A DNA stretch of 64,000 nucleotides from Flavobacterium sp. CFS9. GTDB lineage: Bacteria; Bacteroidota; Bacteroidia; Flavobacteriales; Flavobacteriaceae. A model generated the notes under the pieces. The model saw only the letters and a list, made by a program, of their open reading frames with translations, made no database searches and was not told where the DNA came from. Positions 44,830 to 53,847 of the stretch are shown here, one piece after another. Position 1 is the stretch's first letter; each line of letters starts with the position of its first letter. Made by a program: the position numbers and the translations under genes. The stretch covers positions 124,001-188,000 of the forward strand of contig NZ_AP031573.1 in NCBI RefSeq assembly GCF_041154745.1, read 5' to 3'.

Positions 44830-47800
44830 TTAGAAAGTTACATTTAAATTAAGACCAATACTTCTGGTAGAAGGTAAACCATAGATATCAATACCTTGTA
44901 GTCCCTCTCCTGTACTTAATGCAATGTTTGGATCAAAAGGAGCGTCTTTGTATATAAAGAATAAGTTTCTTGCAATTAATGAAATAGAAGCTGTTTGGAA
45001 AACAGGAAGTTTTTTAGGATTGAAAGTGTATCCTACAGAAATCTCTCTTACACTTACATTTGTCGCTTTATACACATATTCACCTGTAATTCCATCTCTA
45101 CCTCCAACTTTTTTGTAATATTCTTCCGCAGGTATATTAGTTACTACAGTCCCGTCTGGTTTAATTGCATTTACTGGAACTCCTCCTGCGTTTCTGGCAT
45201 CACCTGTTGCTTTAGAAACTCCGAAGAAATCATTTTGAGCTTCAGTCATACTCATAACATTACCACCAAAACGTCCATCAATTAAAACATTTGCAAAGAA
45301 AGAACCAACTTTGAAAGTGTTAGAGAAACCTAACATGAAATCAGGATTTGAATTACCAACTTCAGTAAAACCATCAGTACCTTGAATTTTACCATCTTTA
45401 TCTAATAAAATTCTACCCTGATCATCTTTTAGGATATTTTTCCCCATGATAACACCAAACGGTCTTCCTTCAATTAAAGAGTATTGGTAGTTATTAACTC
45501 CAGGAACAGTCAAATTCACGATTCCTTTAGATGATGCAGGAAGTTCTTTTACTTTATTTTTATTTTGAGAAAAGTTCACAGATGAATCCCATGAGAATTT
45601 ATCTCCTTTAACAATACCAGCATTTAATACAACTTCAAAACCTTTATTTTCGATACTTCCGGCATTAAATCCATAAAATCTAACCCCCTCAGGGCTTCCG
45701 TCCGGCGCAGCAGATTGGAAATATTGATTTTTTGTCGTTGAATTGTAGTATGAAAGCTCAATACCAAATCTGTTGTTAAGGAATCTCCACTCTGTACCAA
45801 ATTCATACTCTGATTTTAATTCTGGTTTTAAAGTAGTTCCTCTTTGTAATCCAACCTGAGGTTGTGTACTATTATTACCCGGAACATATAAATCTACAGG
45901 AGTAGTAACAAAAGCAGCAACGTCATTACCAACCTGAGCATAAGTTGCACGAACTTTTGCAAAACTAATTGACTCCGGCATTTTGAACATCTCGCTAAGT
46001 ATACCTGTCAAACCTACAGACGGGTAAAAATAAGATCCTTTATTAGTATTCACTAAAGTAGAAGACCAGTCATTTCTAGCTGCAACATCTAAGAATAACA
46101 TTTCTTTGTACCCCAATGTAGTAGCTGCAAATACAGACTGTATTTCTCTTTTTGAATCAATAGTCTGATAATTTCCTGTATTGTTTACAAAATTGTTAAG
46201 TGTAAACCAGTTTGTAATTTTTAATCCGGCACCAATTCCAGAATCTAAAATCGTTCTGTCATTCGTCATCGTATTTGTTATACTTGTACCAATGTTAGCA
46301 TTAAATGAAAAATCATCACTGAATTTTGTATTGATCGTAGCAATTAAATCTCCATAACGCTGAGTACTTACAGCATCATTACTAATGTATCTACCATTAG
46401 CGTGAGAAAGTGTTCCTTGAGTAGTAGCAAAAATTCTCTTTTCAAATCCACTGTCAACTCTGTTATAACTATATCTTGAAGCAATTGTTAACCATTCATT
46501 TGCTTTGTATGAAGCTGAAATTGCTCCGTTAAAGAAAGTGTTTGTGTCTTCAGATTTATTTCTGTTAATAGCCCAATATGGGTTTTGCATAATATCTCTG
46601 TTCGTCATCCAGTTTTGAGCCATTAAATTTCTGGTCGGATTAAAAACTTCATAATTATTTTTATAATAATTGAAATCATTTCCTCTTGGCATTAAATAAA
46701 CTCCTGTAAGCGGGTTAAAATAAAGACCATTTACCGGTTTATTTGCAATTGATTGTGTAGTATAATTTCCAGTTACCCCTACTGTAAGTTTATTATCAAA
46801 AAACTTTGCCGTTTGACGAATTCCAAAGTTATTTCTCTTAATTCCGTTACCTGGAATAATCCCTGATCCTGATGTATTAGCATAAGTCAATGCTGTAGAA
46901 GAATTTTCAGTTGCAGCAGAATATCCTACAGATGTAATCTGAGTAACTCCTGTTTGAAAGAAATCTTTAACATGATCTTTTACGCTTTGCTTCGCTCCCC
47001 AAGACTCATCTTCACCTTTTCTTGCAGCATAATCTGTTTGGAACTTTGGTAAATAAGCCGCCGATTCAAAAGTAGTTACAGACGAACCTGAAAAACTTGA
47101 CTGTCCTGCTTTTCCTTTTTTAGATGAAAGTAAAATTACCCCATTTGCTCCTTGCGATCCATATAATACAGAAGCAGCTGCTCCTTTAAGAACCGTCATT
47201 CCATCATAATCATCCGGATTAATTAAAGACACAACATCTCCACCATCACGGTTACCACCATTTAAACTACCAAAAGTATCATTTGGCTGACCTGAACCCG
47301 AGTTTAACATCGGAATACCATCAATAACGTACAAAGGCTGGTTGTTTGTTGCTGAAGAGCTTCCACGAATATCTACTTTTGTAGAACCACCGGTACCCGC
47401 AGAACTTTTTGTTACAGCAACACCCGCAATTTTACCTGCAATTGTATTGATAACGTTCGCATCTCTTACACGTGTTAGCTCTTCCCCTTTAAGTTCCTGA
47501 GCCGCATAAGTTAAAGATTTTCTTGTTTTCTTAATACCTAATGAAGTTACAACAACTTCTGTAAGTGCATTTGATGCCGCTTGTAGCATTTTAACATTAA
47601 TTGTAGCAGCATCACCTACAACTATTGATTGTGTTTCAAGACCAACATAAGTAAAAACTAAAGTCTGTCCTTTTTGAACTTCAATCGAGTACACCCCGTC
47701 AAAATCAGAAGTAGTTCCCTTTTGACCTCCTTGTACTGCAACGGAAGCCCCTGGCAATGGCATTCCATCAGAATCTGTAATCACACCTTTAATATTTTTT

Positions 47801-47862
47801 ACCTGAGCAAGCGAAACCTGCGCCGTAAAAACAATCATAAAGATTAAGAAAATTTTTTTCAT
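44830..47862 (-). CDS. SusC/RagA family TonB-linked outer-membrane importer of the chitin locus
   Basis: 1010 residues. Signal peptide [19 protein letters not shown] before Q. Then a carboxypeptidase-D-like domain (about 25-105; [18 protein letters not shown]), a short TonB-box-like stretch, a plug domain (about 125-245; [51 protein letters not shown]), and a beta-barrel ending in L-N-L-N-V-T-F. The G-S-x-G-A-N-G-V-I-L motif is the SusC signature. It forms the import channel with the SusD protein next to it. A LytTR-like direct repeat (47929-47958) and two LacI-like palindromes lie upstream. Confidence 0.95.
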   Translation of the reverse strand: MKKIFLIFMIVFTAQVSLAQVKNIKGVITDSDGMPLPGASVAVQGGQKGTTSDFDGVYSIEVQKGQTLVFTYVGLETQSIVVGDAATINVKMLQAASNALTEVVVTSLGIKKTRKSLTYAAQELKGEELTRVRDANVINTIAGKIAGVAVTKSSAGTGGSTKVDIRGSSSATNNQPLYVIDGIPMLNSGSGQPNDTFGSLNGGNRDGGDVVSLINPDDYDGMTVLKGAAASVLYGSQGANGVILLSSKKGKAGQSSFSGSSVTTFESAAYLPKFQTDYAARKGEDESWGAKQSVKDHVKDFFQTGVTQITSVGYSAATENSSTALTYANTSGSGIIPGNGIKRNNFGIRQTAKFFDNKLTVGVTGNYTTQSIANKPVNGLYFNPLTGVYLMPRGNDFNYYKNNYEVFNPTRNLMAQNWMTNRDIMQNPYWAINRNKSEDTNTFFNGAISASYKANEWLTIASRYSYNRVDSGFEKRIFATTQGTLSHANGRYISNDAVSTQRYGDLIATINTKFSDDFSFNANIGTSITNTMTNDRTILDSGIGAGLKITNWFTLNNFVNNTGNYQTIDSKREIQSVFAATTLGYKEMLFLDVAARNDWSSTLVNTNKGSYFYPSVGLTGILSEMFKMPESISFAKVRATYAQVGNDVAAFVTTPVDLYVPGNNSTQPQVGLQRGTTLKPELKSEYEFGTEWRFLNNRFGIELSYYNSTTKNQYFQSAAPDGSPEGVRFYGFNAGSIENKGFEVVLNAGIVKGDKFSWDSSVNFSQNKNKVKELPASSKGIVNLTVPGVNNYQYSLIEGRPFGVIMGKNILKDDQGRILLDKDGKIQGTDGFTEVGNSNPDFMLGFSNTFKVGSFFANVLIDGRFGGNVMSMTEAQNDFFGVSKATGDARNAGGVPVNAIKPDGTVVTNIPAEEYYKKVGGRDGITGEYVYKATNVSVREISVGYTFNPKKLPVFQTASISLIARNLFFIYKDAPFDPNIALSTGEGLQGIDIYGLPSTRSIGLNLNVTF

Positions 47863-47928
47863 GTTAATTTATTTTGTTAGTTATAGGGTAAAATTATTCT
47901 TAAGGGATTGTTAAAAAAAATATTTTAT

Positions 47929-47960
47929 ACAAACAACATTAAAATTTAAACCAACGACAT
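47929..47960 (-). promoter_or_regulatory. Candidate LytTR response-regulator site upstream of susC
   Basis: Minus-strand 19-mer ATGTCGTTGGTTTAAATTT at 47942-47960 is identical to a plus-strand 19-mer upstream of the MFS gene (50088-50106). It contains GTCGTTGGT (47950-47958), followed 12 nt later by GTTGTTTGT (47929-47937), a 9-bp direct repeat at 21-bp spacing, as LytTR proteins bind. It lies 67-98 bp upstream of the susC start. Confidence 0.65.
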
Positions 47961-47972
47961 AAAACAATCAAT

Positions 47973-47998
47973 AATATGCTATTCGAAAACGTTTTCTA
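47973..47998. promoter_or_regulatory. LacI-type operator-like palindrome 1 in the susC/kinase divergent region
   Basis: GAAAACGTTTTC (47985-47996) is a perfect 12-bp palindrome with the AACGTT core common in LacI-family operators. It lies within AATATGCTATTC + GAAAACGTT, a block repeated with 2 differences 156 bp away. No LacI-family gene is in this window. Confidence 0.5.
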
Positions 47999-48128
47999 GC
48001 CATTTTCTGGTAAAATTTTACAACAAAATAAAAATTTACTACAAAAAAAATCACTTTTATTAAACAATCATTTAATAATCATTAACATCTTAAGGTCATT
48101 TATAACAAAACTATAGCCAATACTTCAA

Positions 48129-48152
48129 AATATGCTTTACGAAAACGTTACC
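48129..48152. promoter_or_regulatory. LacI-type operator-like site 2 in the susC/kinase divergent region
   Basis: AATATGCTTTAC followed by GAAAACGTT, 19 of 21 bases identical to the site at 47973. The right half (GTTACC) is less symmetric. The 156-bp spacing, about 15 helical turns, would allow DNA looping. Apart from these sites, 47863-48283 holds no gene. Confidence 0.4.
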
Positions 48153-48283
48153 TCATTAGAAAAACTCAACACATCTCTTTTTTCATAAAATTTTATTTAA
48201 AAGAATTGCGTTTTAAAAAGTAATTGTTTAAAGTTGCATCATATTTAAGCTAAAGAAAATCCCTATTAACTAGTAGCCAAAAG

Positions 48284-49336
48284 TTGAACGAAATACGAAA
48301 ATTGAAATTTGACATTAAACTTAAAAATCATGTTTGGTTTTGGAGCTGCTATTTTACTCTTAACTTTTTAAGATGGGGAGCCTACTTTAATGACTACTCC
48401 TATTCGTTCAAATCAAACCTGATCGAATTCTCTTTACACATTCCATTAGTCTATTTTAATTTATTTGTACTGGTTCCTCGTCTGGTGCTAAAACAAAAGT
48501 ACATTCAGTACACCTTTTCGATGGTTGCAAGCCTGTTGGCTATCTATTTAATAAAAACCGGTCTTACCTATTATATTATATCCGAAAATATATGGCCGGA
48601 AGCGAACCGTGAATATCACACCTTCGACATTAACCACGTACTGGCAGTCTGCATCGGAGAATTGTATGTTGTTGCCATGGCATCGTCTGTTTACCTAACA
48701 CTAACCTGGTTGCGAGAACGGGAAAGAAACCGATCATTAAGAGAAAATCAGTTTAAGATCAAACTAAAATATTTGGAAAATCAAATTCAGCCTCATTTCT
48801 TTTTTAATACATTGAATAACCTCTATGCTTTGTCACTTGAATCTTCAGATAAAGTTCCGGACGTAATCTTAAAACTGTCCAATTTGATGGAGTATGTTTT
48901 GTATGATGTCAAAGGAACTAAATCTGTTCCCTTGATTAAAGAAATTGATTATATTCAAAATTATATCGAAATCGAGAAGTTACGTTTTGAAAATGTTGAA
49001 GTTACAATCAACCTGGAATCGAATATCGAGGATATTGTAGTGCCTCCGTTAATCTTTATTTCATTGGTAGAAAATGCCTTTAAACATGGCGGAGTCAATA
49101 ACAACAACATAAAGATCAAAATCAACTGTAAAGTTATCGACAATAAAATGTTAGATTTTGAAATCTTAAATAATTTTGTAATTTCACAAAATCTTAACTC
49201 GAAAGGTGGTATTGGCCTGGCAAATACCAAAAAAAGATTAAAACTGATTTACAAAAACGATTTTAGTCTGAAAAACACAATCAAATTAAATTACTATATA
49301 ATCCGTTTGCAAATACCTCTTAATAATGAAAATTAA
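48284..49336 (+). CDS. LytS-like sensor histidine kinase of the chitin locus
   Basis: 350 residues. No ATG fits the N-terminus; the frame opens at 48254 and the first usable start is TTG at 48284 (another TTG at 48302). About four transmembrane segments (about 17-32, 47-66, 80-98 and 118-140) precede a His_kinase domain with the phospho-acceptor in LENQIQPHFFFNTLNNLYAL (about residue 171) and the N-box LIFISLVENAFKHGG plus G-I-G-L-A-N-T-K-K-R-L. No periplasmic sensor domain is visible, so the signal may be sensed within the membrane. The last 11 nt overlap the LytTR regulator gene. It is transcribed divergently from susC. Confidence 0.92.
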   Translation: MNEIRKLKFDIKLKNHVWFWSCYFTLNFLRWGAYFNDYSYSFKSNLIEFSLHIPLVYFNLFVLVPRLVLKQKYIQYTFSMVASLLAIYLIKTGLTYYIISENIWPEANREYHTFDINHVLAVCIGELYVVAMASSVYLTLTWLRERERNRSLRENQFKIKLKYLENQIQPHFFFNTLNNLYALSLESSDKVPDVILKLSNLMEYVLYDVKGTKSVPLIKEIDYIQNYIEIEKLRFENVEVTINLESNIEDIVVPPLIFISLVENAFKHGGVNNNNIKIKINCKVIDNKMLDFEILNNFVISQNLNSKGGIGLANTKKRLKLIYKNDFSLKNTIKLNYYIIRLQIPLNNEN

Positions 49337-50027
49337 ATGTGTGTTGGTTGATGATGAGCCTTTAGCAATCAAAGTCCTGCAAAATTATTTTACCAATTTT
49401 ACAGATTTTGAAATAATTGGCACATTTAATAATTCTTTGGAAGCGCTTGATTTTATAAACAGTACCACTGTCGATGCTGTATTCTTAGACATCAACATGC
49501 CTATGATGACAGGATTCGAACTTATCAGTCTGATCGAAAACAAAACCAAAGTCATTATTACAACTGCCTTTAGAGAATTTGCCGCCGAAAGCTACGACTT
49601 GGATGTTCTGGATTATTTAGTAAAACCAATCCCACTGCCAAGATTTATAAAGTGCATTAATAAAATCACCACAGAATACAATTTAAAAAACAATATTAAA
49701 GTCGAAACCGTAAAAGGAGACTCTCATATTTTTATTAAAGTCGATAAAAAAATGATGAAAATTAATATTGAAGAAATTCTGTTTGTCGAAGGCATGAAAG
49801 AATATATAAAAGTAGTGACTTCGGACAAAACTTATATCACACATAAATCTCTAACTTCTTTATCAGAAGAACTACCGGCTGACCGATTCCTGCGCATTCA
49901 CAAATCATACGTAATTGCACTCAACAAAGTGAAATCCATCGAGGGTAATCGTATTCAGATACAATCCTACACCATTCCAATTGGAAGAAACTACAGCAAA
50001 GAAGTAAAAAACAAAATTCTGGAATAA
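49326..50027 (+). CDS. LytTR family response regulator of the chitin locus
   Basis: 233 residues. The receiver domain (1-120) begins IKCVLVDDEPLAIKVLQNYF; the phospho-acceptor is in DAVFLDINMPMMTGFELI (about residue 55) and the conserved lysine is in LDYLVKPIPLPRF. The LytTR DNA-binding domain (about 133-233) includes EEILFVEGMKEYIKV, THKSLTSLSEELP, F-L-R-I-H-K-S-Y-V-I and I-P-I-G-R-N-Y. It starts inside the end of the kinase gene, so they are co-translated. Its likely sites are the matching direct repeats upstream of susC and of the MFS gene. Confidence 0.94.
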   Translation: MKIKCVLVDDEPLAIKVLQNYFTNFTDFEIIGTFNNSLEALDFINSTTVDAVFLDINMPMMTGFELISLIENKTKVIITTAFREFAAESYDLDVLDYLVKPIPLPRFIKCINKITTEYNLKNNIKVETVKGDSHIFIKVDKKMMKINIEEILFVEGMKEYIKVVTSDKTYITHKSLTSLSEELPADRFLRIHKSYVIALNKVKSIEGNRIQIQSYTIPIGRNYSKEVKNKILE

Positions 50028-50087
50028 ATTCAGCTTCCTAAATCGTTTTTGTAACTCAGTAAAAACTAACACATTGTTGAAAAAATA

Positions 50088-50118
50088 ATGTCGTTGGTTT
50101 AAATTTAACATTATTTGT
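50088..50118 (+). promoter_or_regulatory. Candidate LytTR response-regulator site upstream of the MFS sugar transporter
   Basis: ATGTCGTTGGTTTAAATTT is identical to the minus-strand 19-mer upstream of susC. Half-sites: GTCGTTGGT (50090-50098) and ATTATTTGT (50110-50118), 20 bp start to start. Further similarity includes the TTTGT and a T8-9 run about 10-15 nt beyond. It lies 86-116 bp before the transporter ATG. Confidence 0.65.
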
Positions 50119-50203
50119 GGCTTTTTATTTTTTTTTGATACACTTAACAAATATATTTACGGTCTTCAAAAAACAATAAAATAAAAAATTAACCTCTTAA
50201 ATT

Positions 50204-51673
50204 ATGAGTTCAGAAAATGTTCAAACCAAATGGGGACAGTTTATCTCGTTGATAATTGTTTTCTTCTTTTGGGGTTTTGTTGGTTCTGCCAATGACATCC
50301 TGATTCCTGTTTTCAAGAAAGTATTCACCTTATCGCAAGTACAATCACAATTAGTAGCCTGGGCTTTTTATGCGGCGTACTTCGTAGGATCATTGATTTT
50401 CTTTCTGGTATCCCTAAAATTAGATGTTCTCCAAAAATTTGGATACAAAAAAACACTTTCTGCCGGTTTACTCTTATCTGCCGTTGGATCATTTTTATTC
50501 GTTCCCGCTGCATCAATGGAAAGCTTTCCTTTCTTCTTAACTGCTTTATTTACAGTAGGATTAGGATTCTCCATCCAGCAAATTGTTGCCAATCCTCTTG
50601 CCATTAAAATGGGAAGCCCTACAACAGGTGCACACCGTTTGACTTTAGCAGGCGGGATTAACTCTTTCGGGACTACAATTGGCGCTATCTTACTGGGAAT
50701 CGCTTTATTCGGAATGGGAGACAACAAAAAAACAGCTCTTTCTTTAGAGGACATTAAACTGCCTTTTATTATTCTTGGACTTGCTTTTATCATAGTAGCC
50801 GTTTTCATGAACTTCTCCAAAATTGAAGATCCTGCAAAAGAAGACGAAGAAGAAGTTAAAGTAGCTCACGAAAAATTCAACATACTAGACTACCCACAGC
50901 TTTACCTGGGAATGTTAGGGATCTTTATCTACGTAGGTACAGAGGTAACCATTATCAGTAACCTTCCTGCTTTATTACACACACATGAATTTGGCAACAT
51001 TCTGGAAGATGCTATTGCCCCATTTATAGCTCTTTACTGGGGAAGTTTAATGATCGGCCGCTGGAATGGCGGGGTTAACGTTTTCAACACTTCAAACTTA
51101 GTAAATACAGCTCTTAAATTTATTGTTCCGGCAGCCGCTTTCGGAGTAATCATTGGAGCTAATGTTTTTGCAGCGCATGACGTATCTTCTTTCTACATTT
51201 ACCCAATCTGGATTTTATTATTTATAGCAGTAAGTTTTGTTGGAGGTAAAAATGCCGGTAAAACATTAATGCTTTTCGGAATTTCCGGTGTATTGATGAT
51301 GTTGGCCGGATTGGTTTGGCCAGATCCGCAAATTGCTAAATTCTTCTTTATTTCAGGAGGTTTATTCTTATCTATCATGTGGCCGTCTATTTTCGATTTA
51401 GCGATTGCCGGTTTAGGTAAAAACACTGGAAAAGCATCTTCATTCTTAATCATGATGATTCTTGGAGGCGGAGTTATTCCTTTAATTCAGGGAAGCATCT
51501 GTGATATTGACCTTACAAATCCAAACGGAATTTTTGGAATTACATGGACGCACTTCTCCTACATCGTTCCTCTTCTTGGTTTTGCTTATTTAGGATTCTA
51601 CGGTTTCTATTGCCCTAAAATTTTAAAACAACAAGGAATCAACCACGTTGAAGGTGGTGGCGGAGGTCACTAA
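50204..51673 (+). CDS. MFS sugar permease (FHS family, probable N-acetylglucosamine transporter)
   Basis: 489 residues, about 12 transmembrane segments. The N-terminus QFISLIIVFFFWGFVGSAND and the F-S-I-Q-Q-I-V-A-N-P-L segment are typical of the fucose-galactose-hexose (FucP/NagP-like) group of MFS sugar:H+ symporters. A soluble loop with E-E-E/D-E residues lies near 205-225, and the tail is glycine-rich before H. Chitin-locus context suggests GlcNAc or chitobiose as substrate, moved from periplasm to cytoplasm after GH20 action; the sequence alone does not show this. It lies after the LytTR gene, with its own copy of the regulator's candidate site. Confidence 0.88.
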   Translation: MSSENVQTKWGQFISLIIVFFFWGFVGSANDILIPVFKKVFTLSQVQSQLVAWAFYAAYFVGSLIFFLVSLKLDVLQKFGYKKTLSAGLLLSAVGSFLFVPAASMESFPFFLTALFTVGLGFSIQQIVANPLAIKMGSPTTGAHRLTLAGGINSFGTTIGAILLGIALFGMGDNKKTALSLEDIKLPFIILGLAFIIVAVFMNFSKIEDPAKEDEEEVKVAHEKFNILDYPQLYLGMLGIFIYVGTEVTIISNLPALLHTHEFGNILEDAIAPFIALYWGSLMIGRWNGGVNVFNTSNLVNTALKFIVPAAAFGVIIGANVFAAHDVSSFYIYPIWILLFIAVSFVGGKNAGKTLMLFGISGVLMMLAGLVWPDPQIAKFFFISGGLFLSIMWPSIFDLAIAGLGKNTGKASSFLIMMILGGGVIPLIQGSICDIDLTNPNGIFGITWTHFSYIVPLLGFAYLGFYGFYCPKILKQQGINHVEGGGGGH

Positions 51674-51694
51674 ACTGAGTAAAATTTTAAATTT

Positions 51695-51751
51695 CAAATC
51701 TCAAATTCCAAACCTTTAGTGAGCGTTTGGAATTTGAGATTTGTTTTTTTT
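51695..51751 (+). terminator. Strong terminator of the MFS transporter gene
   Basis: A perfect 19-bp stem, caaatctcaaattccaaac (51695-51713) with gtttggaatttgagatttg (51725-51743), 11-nt loop and an eight-T tail. It begins 21 bp after the stop codon. Its AAATTCCAA words resemble those in the terminator at 17923. Confidence 0.9.
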
Positions 51752-51776
51752 TAGTACTACTTCCCTATACACAACA

Positions 51777-51850
51777 AACCGGACAGGTTTTTGAAACCTG
51801 TTCGGTTTTCATAAAAAAAGCGCCATCTTTCTATTGAAAAATGGCGTTTT
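51777..51850. terminator. Two further hairpins between the MFS gene and fsa
   Basis: First: aaccggacaggttt (51777-51790) with aaacctgttcggtt (51794-51807), one wobble pair, then TTT, plus-strand orientation. Second: cgccat (51821-51826) with atggcg (51841-51846), flanked by A- and T-runs; on the minus strand it is followed by CTTTTTTT and is the probable fsa terminator. Confidence 0.65.
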
Positions 51851-51871
51851 TAAGTTTTTATTAGCTAAGGA

Positions 51872-52528
51872 CTACTTGTTTCCTTTTTCGAAATCAGCTA
51901 CAAACTGAGCCAATCCAATATCTGTTAACGGGTGTTTCAACAATCCGTAAATTGCAGAAAGAGGCCCTGTCATTACATCAGCACCAATTTTAGCACAGTT
52001 TACAATGTGCATAGTGTGACGCACAGAAGCTGCTAAAATTTGAGTTTCGTAACCGTAGTTATCATATACCAATCTAATCTCTTCGATTAAATTCAATCCG
52101 TCAGTTGAAACATCATCTAAACGTCCCACAAACGGAGATACATAAGTTGCTCCAGCCTTTGCAGCCAGAATAGCTTGTCCTACTGAAAACACAAGAGTTA
52201 CATTCGTTTTAATTCCTTTATCAGAAAAATATTTTGCCGCCATAACCCCCTCTTTCGTCATAGGCAATTTTACCACGATTTGGTCATGCAATTCAGCCAG
52301 CTCCTCACCTTCCTTAACCATTCCGTCAAAATCCAGCGCATTTACTTCAGCACTTACATCTCCTTCAACCAAATTACAGATATCAACATAGTGCTTCAAA
52401 ATGTTGTTTTTTCCGGTAATTCCTTCTTTAGCCATCAATGATGGGTTAGTGGTTACACCATCCAAAACTCCTAAAGCCTGTGCTTCTTTAATCTGAGCTA
52501 AATTAGCCGTGTCAATAAAAAATTTCAT
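51872..52528 (-). CDS. fsa: Fructose-6-phosphate aldolase / transaldolase-like protein (TAL 3B)
   Basis: 218 residues, the short transaldolase family. It begins [20 protein letters not shown], with [13 protein letters not shown], the catalytic Schiff-base lysine in [11 protein letters not shown] (about residue 85), and [19 protein letters not shown], then [12 protein letters not shown]. The family contains true fructose-6-phosphate aldolases (FSA) and TalC-type transaldolases; residues separating them cannot be resolved safely here. It lies beyond strong terminators from the chitin locus, so is not part of that operon. It shares strand with the SDR gene upstream (44-bp gap). Confidence 0.9.
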   Translation of the reverse strand: MKFFIDTANLAQIKEAQALGVLDGVTTNPSLMAKEGITGKNNILKHYVDICNLVEGDVSAEVNALDFDGMVKEGEELAELHDQIVVKLPMTKEGVMAAKYFSDKGIKTNVTLVFSVGQAILAAKAGATYVSPFVGRLDDVSTDGLNLIEEIRLVYDNYGYETQILAASVRHTMHIVNCAKIGADVMTGPLSAIYGLLKHPLTDIGLAQFVADFEKGNK

Positions 52529-52572
52529 AATCTATTTATATTTAATTGTGTGTTTAAAAATTTCGTGCAAAA

Positions 52573-53376
52573 TTACAACTTATAATGATTCATCAGCATT
52601 TTTTCATAAACTTTATCCGGTAAGGCACGTTTTAAAACAATCGAGAACTTCTGCATAAAAGCCCCTACTTTATAATGTACTTTTGGTTTTTCCTGTTGGA
52701 TGATTTTATAAACAGCTTCGGCCATTTCATTCGGATTCCCTCCTGCATCAACATGTTCGTTCATCGTTGCAAGAATATCGCCATACACTTTTTCGTAAGC
52801 TGAACCTTTCACCACCGGCGCATGATAACGACCTGCAGCAATATTTGTAGCAAAATCACCCGGTGCCACATTTGTAATTTCAATTCCAAACGACTTCACC
52901 TCCATACGTAAAGCTTCGGTAATTAATTCTAAAGCTCCTTTTGAAGCCGAATATACACTACGATACGGCAATCCCATATAACCTGCAATCGAAGTTACAT
53001 TGATAATCAAACCCGATTTTTGCTTTCGCATTTGAGGCAAAACCGCTTTCATCACTTCAATTGGTCCAAAAAAATTGGTTTCAAAATTATTTTTGATTTC
53101 CTCCGTCGGAATCTCCTCTAAAGGTCCGGTAATTCCAACCCCGGCATTATTAATTACAACATCCAGTCTTCCGGAAGCTGCAATAATATAGTCCACTGCC
53201 GACTTTATAGAATCTGTATTACGAACGTCTAAAGCGACCAAAGGAAAGACAGAGTTTTGTACCTTTTCAGGATTACGGCTTGTTCCGTAGACCACGAAAC
53301 CTCTTTGATGTAAATACTCTCCAATCGACTTTCCAATTCCTGAAGATCCGCCGGTAATTAAAACAACTTTACTCAT
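52573..53376 (-). CDS. SDR family oxidoreductase
   Basis: 267 residues from the ATG at 53376; a longer frame to 53427 reads through word-repeat DNA. Classical SDR: T-G-G-S-S-G-I-G near the N-terminus, VVINNAGVGI (N-N-A-G), S-I-A-G-Y-M-G strand, catalytic Y-S-A-S-K-G-A (Y-x-x-x-K). Residues 225-267 end IVLKRALPDKVYEKMLMNHY, as in short-chain dehydrogenases related to the retinol/estradiol dehydrogenase group. Substrate unknown. Cofactor is probably NADP, from the T-S-R-N after the second strand. It precedes fsa by 44 bp. Confidence 0.9.
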   Translation of the reverse strand: MSKVVLITGGSSGIGKSIGEYLHQRGFVVYGTSRNPEKVQNSVFPLVALDVRNTDSIKSAVDYIIAASGRLDVVINNAGVGITGPLEEIPTEEIKNNFETNFFGPIEVMKAVLPQMRKQKSGLIINVTSIAGYMGLPYRSVYSASKGALELITEALRMEVKSFGIEITNVAPGDFATNIAAGRYHAPVVKGSAYEKVYGDILATMNEHVDAGGNPNEMAEAVYKIIQQEKPKVHYKVGAFMQKFSIVLKRALPDKVYEKMLMNHYKL

Positions 53377-53389
53377 TTTTATATTTATA

Positions 53390-53565
53390 TGTGAGATGCA
53401 AAATGTGAGATGTAAAATGGTATACATTATAGGTTATATCTTATATGTAAAATGCCTAAGTGAAACGCCTTTCTACAGTCGAAAGGCCATGAGAGTTAAA
53501 AAACATCAAACTTTTCGCATATAACATTTCACTTTTCACATCTCACATTTTACATCTAACTTTCA
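53390..53565. repeat. Intergenic word-repeat hairpin (AAATGTGAGATGT words), second copy
   Basis: The left arm has atatgtgagatgcaaaatg and tgagatgtaaaatgg. The right arm has acatttcacttttcacatc and tcacattttacatc. They are complementary, and the words are the same as those at 31797-31931. A central ctttc ... gaaag hairpin lies near 53470-53488. It lies between the SDR gene and the SRP RNA. Confidence 0.6.
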
Positions 53566-53621
53566 AAAGGGTCAAAAATAAAAAAATCCTCCATAAGGAA
53601 GACTACTTTTAAATTAATTCT

Positions 53622-53648
53622 AAAAAAAAATCCCGAAAGATCGGGAAC
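53622..53648 (-). terminator. Terminator of the SRP RNA gene
   Basis: Hairpin tcccga (53631-53636) / tcggga (53641-53646) with minus-strand T-run at 53622-53630; another long T-run (minus) at 53650-53664 directly follows the RNA. Confidence 0.7.
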
Positions 53649-53664
53649 TAAAAAAAAAAAAAAA

Positions 53665-53760
53665 TGGCAAGCGACCTACATCGCACCGCTCAACCACGTA
53701 CCCTTGCTATGTTCCCATCCTGGGGGAGTCTGCAGGAGCTGGTCGTGTAGGACTTGCCGG
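53665..53760 (-). ncRNA. ffs: Small signal recognition particle RNA (4.5S-like)
   Basis: About 96 nt on the minus strand. Terminal helix: 5' GGCAAG ... CCTACA pairs with 3' TGTAGG ... CTTGCC. The apical region contains CCAGGATGGGAACATAGCAA: a GGAA tetraloop closed by ATG/CAT, followed by the AGCA of the symmetric loop that binds the Ffh M domain, the domain IV hallmarks. Tight fit of an upstream consensus promoter and a T-run terminator supports an independent RNA gene. With Ffh it targets membrane proteins to the translocon. Confidence 0.88.
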
Positions 53761-53762
53761 TG

Positions 53763-53792
53763 CAAATATACAATCTTTTTATATTTTTGCAA
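53763..53792 (-). promoter_or_regulatory. Consensus promoter of the SRP RNA (TTG-N19-TATATTTG)
   Basis: Minus-strand -7 element TATATTTG (53763-53770) and a -33 TTG (53790-53792) separated by 19 nt. This is the best full Bacteroidetes-type promoter in the window. It predicts a start at about 53757-53760, which coincides with the first paired base of the RNA. Confidence 0.8.
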
Positions 53793-53847
53793 GAGCTTTG
53801 CTGCTATAAAATTATCATCGTATATTGGCTTATTCAAATTTTAAACT

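Noticed and set aside
50368..50820. 150-codon minus-strand ORF inside the MFS gene
   Set aside because: Antisense shadow of a clear 12-TM transporter; no domain.
53377..53427. 17-residue N-terminal extension of the SDR protein
   Set aside because: Encoded by word-repeat DNA; the Rossmann start M-S-K-V-V-L-I-T-G-G at 53376 is standard.
53665..53760. A tRNA or tmRNA fragment
   Set aside because: No cloverleaf, T-loop or anticodon arm; the GGAA tetraloop, AGCA loop and long terminal helix identify SRP RNA.
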